From an uncultured Clostridia bacterium (lineage in GTDB: Bacteria > Bacillota > Clostridia > Oscillospirales > Oscillospiraceae): a DNA stretch of 5,882 bases. The stretch spans positions 1 through 5,882 of the forward strand of contig CALLZZ010000471.1 in the NCBI GenBank assembly GCA_937858235.1, in the 5' to 3' direction. The first letter of the stretch is position 1; every line of letters begins with the position of its first letter. Both the position numbers and the translations under genes were made by a program. The notes below the pieces were generated by a model. That model saw only the letters and a list, made by a program, of their open reading frames with translations, ran no database searches and was not told the origin of the DNA. Positions 5,843-5,882 of this stretch are shown here, piece after piece.

Positions 5843-5882
5843 AGATCGGAAGAGCACACGTCTGAACTCCAGTCACGTTTCG
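5843..5882 (+). other. Illumina TruSeq adapter plus index (sequencing artefact)
   Basis: Bases 5843-5876 are the 34-nt TruSeq read-2 adapter, beginning AGATCGGAAGAGC and ending CTCCAGTCAC. The following GTTTCG (5877-5882) matches the six-base TruSeq LT index 21 as I remember it. This sequence is synthetic. Its translations yield the well-known contaminant peptides MTGVQTCALPI and MCSSDL on the minus strand. Confidence 0.98.

Noticed and set aside
5553..5859. Plus-strand 74-codon and minus-strand 95-codon frames over hsdM
   Set aside because: Both are out-of-frame shadows of the HsdM C-terminus. The 95-codon one begins with MCSSDL, which is translated adapter.

Overview
The window carries most of a type I restriction-modification (R-M) locus on the minus strand of a prokaryotic draft contig. 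Reading in the direction of transcription (right to left), it holds the C-terminal end of hsdM, a complete two-domain hsdS, a 371-bp intergenic stretch full of repeats, a complete hsdR, and a small zinc metallopeptidase of the YgjP/DUF45 family. At the extreme left, about 54 bases may hold the last 17 codons of an unrelated plus-strand gene.

The right end is not biology. Bases 5843-5876 are the standard Illumina TruSeq read-2 adapter, and bases 5877-5882 match the TruSeq index-21 barcode as I remember it. Genomic sequence stops at about 5842, so hsdM is cut by the end of the contig. Any predicted protein starting MTGVQTCALPI there is an adapter artefact.

The genes fall into two coupled pairs. 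hsdM and hsdS overlap by 4 nt (ATGA). hsdR and the peptidase overlap by 1 nt (TGATG), with a good Shine-Dalgarno ahead of the peptidase. The 371-bp gap between the pairs probably lets methylation/specificity and restriction be controlled separately. It contains a 165-bp element with 32-bp inverted-repeat ends (27/32 identical) of the 'ACGGATGAACACGGATAAAC' type, a 10-bp tandem repeat, and four alternating GTATG/CATAC pentamers. HsdM, HsdS and HsdR would together form the R2M2S1 enzyme. The peptidase is a recurrent neighbour of hsdR in such loci, but its role there is unclear.

The organism cannot be fixed from this window. The mixed base composition, GGTGA/AGGA-type ribosome sites, AT-rich intergenic stretch and this style of dispersed repeat would fit a methanogenic archaeon such as Methanosarcina, but also many bacteria. 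I hold that only as a weak guess. I see no clearly new defence system. The items most worth following are the intergenic element and the hsdR-peptidase coupling.
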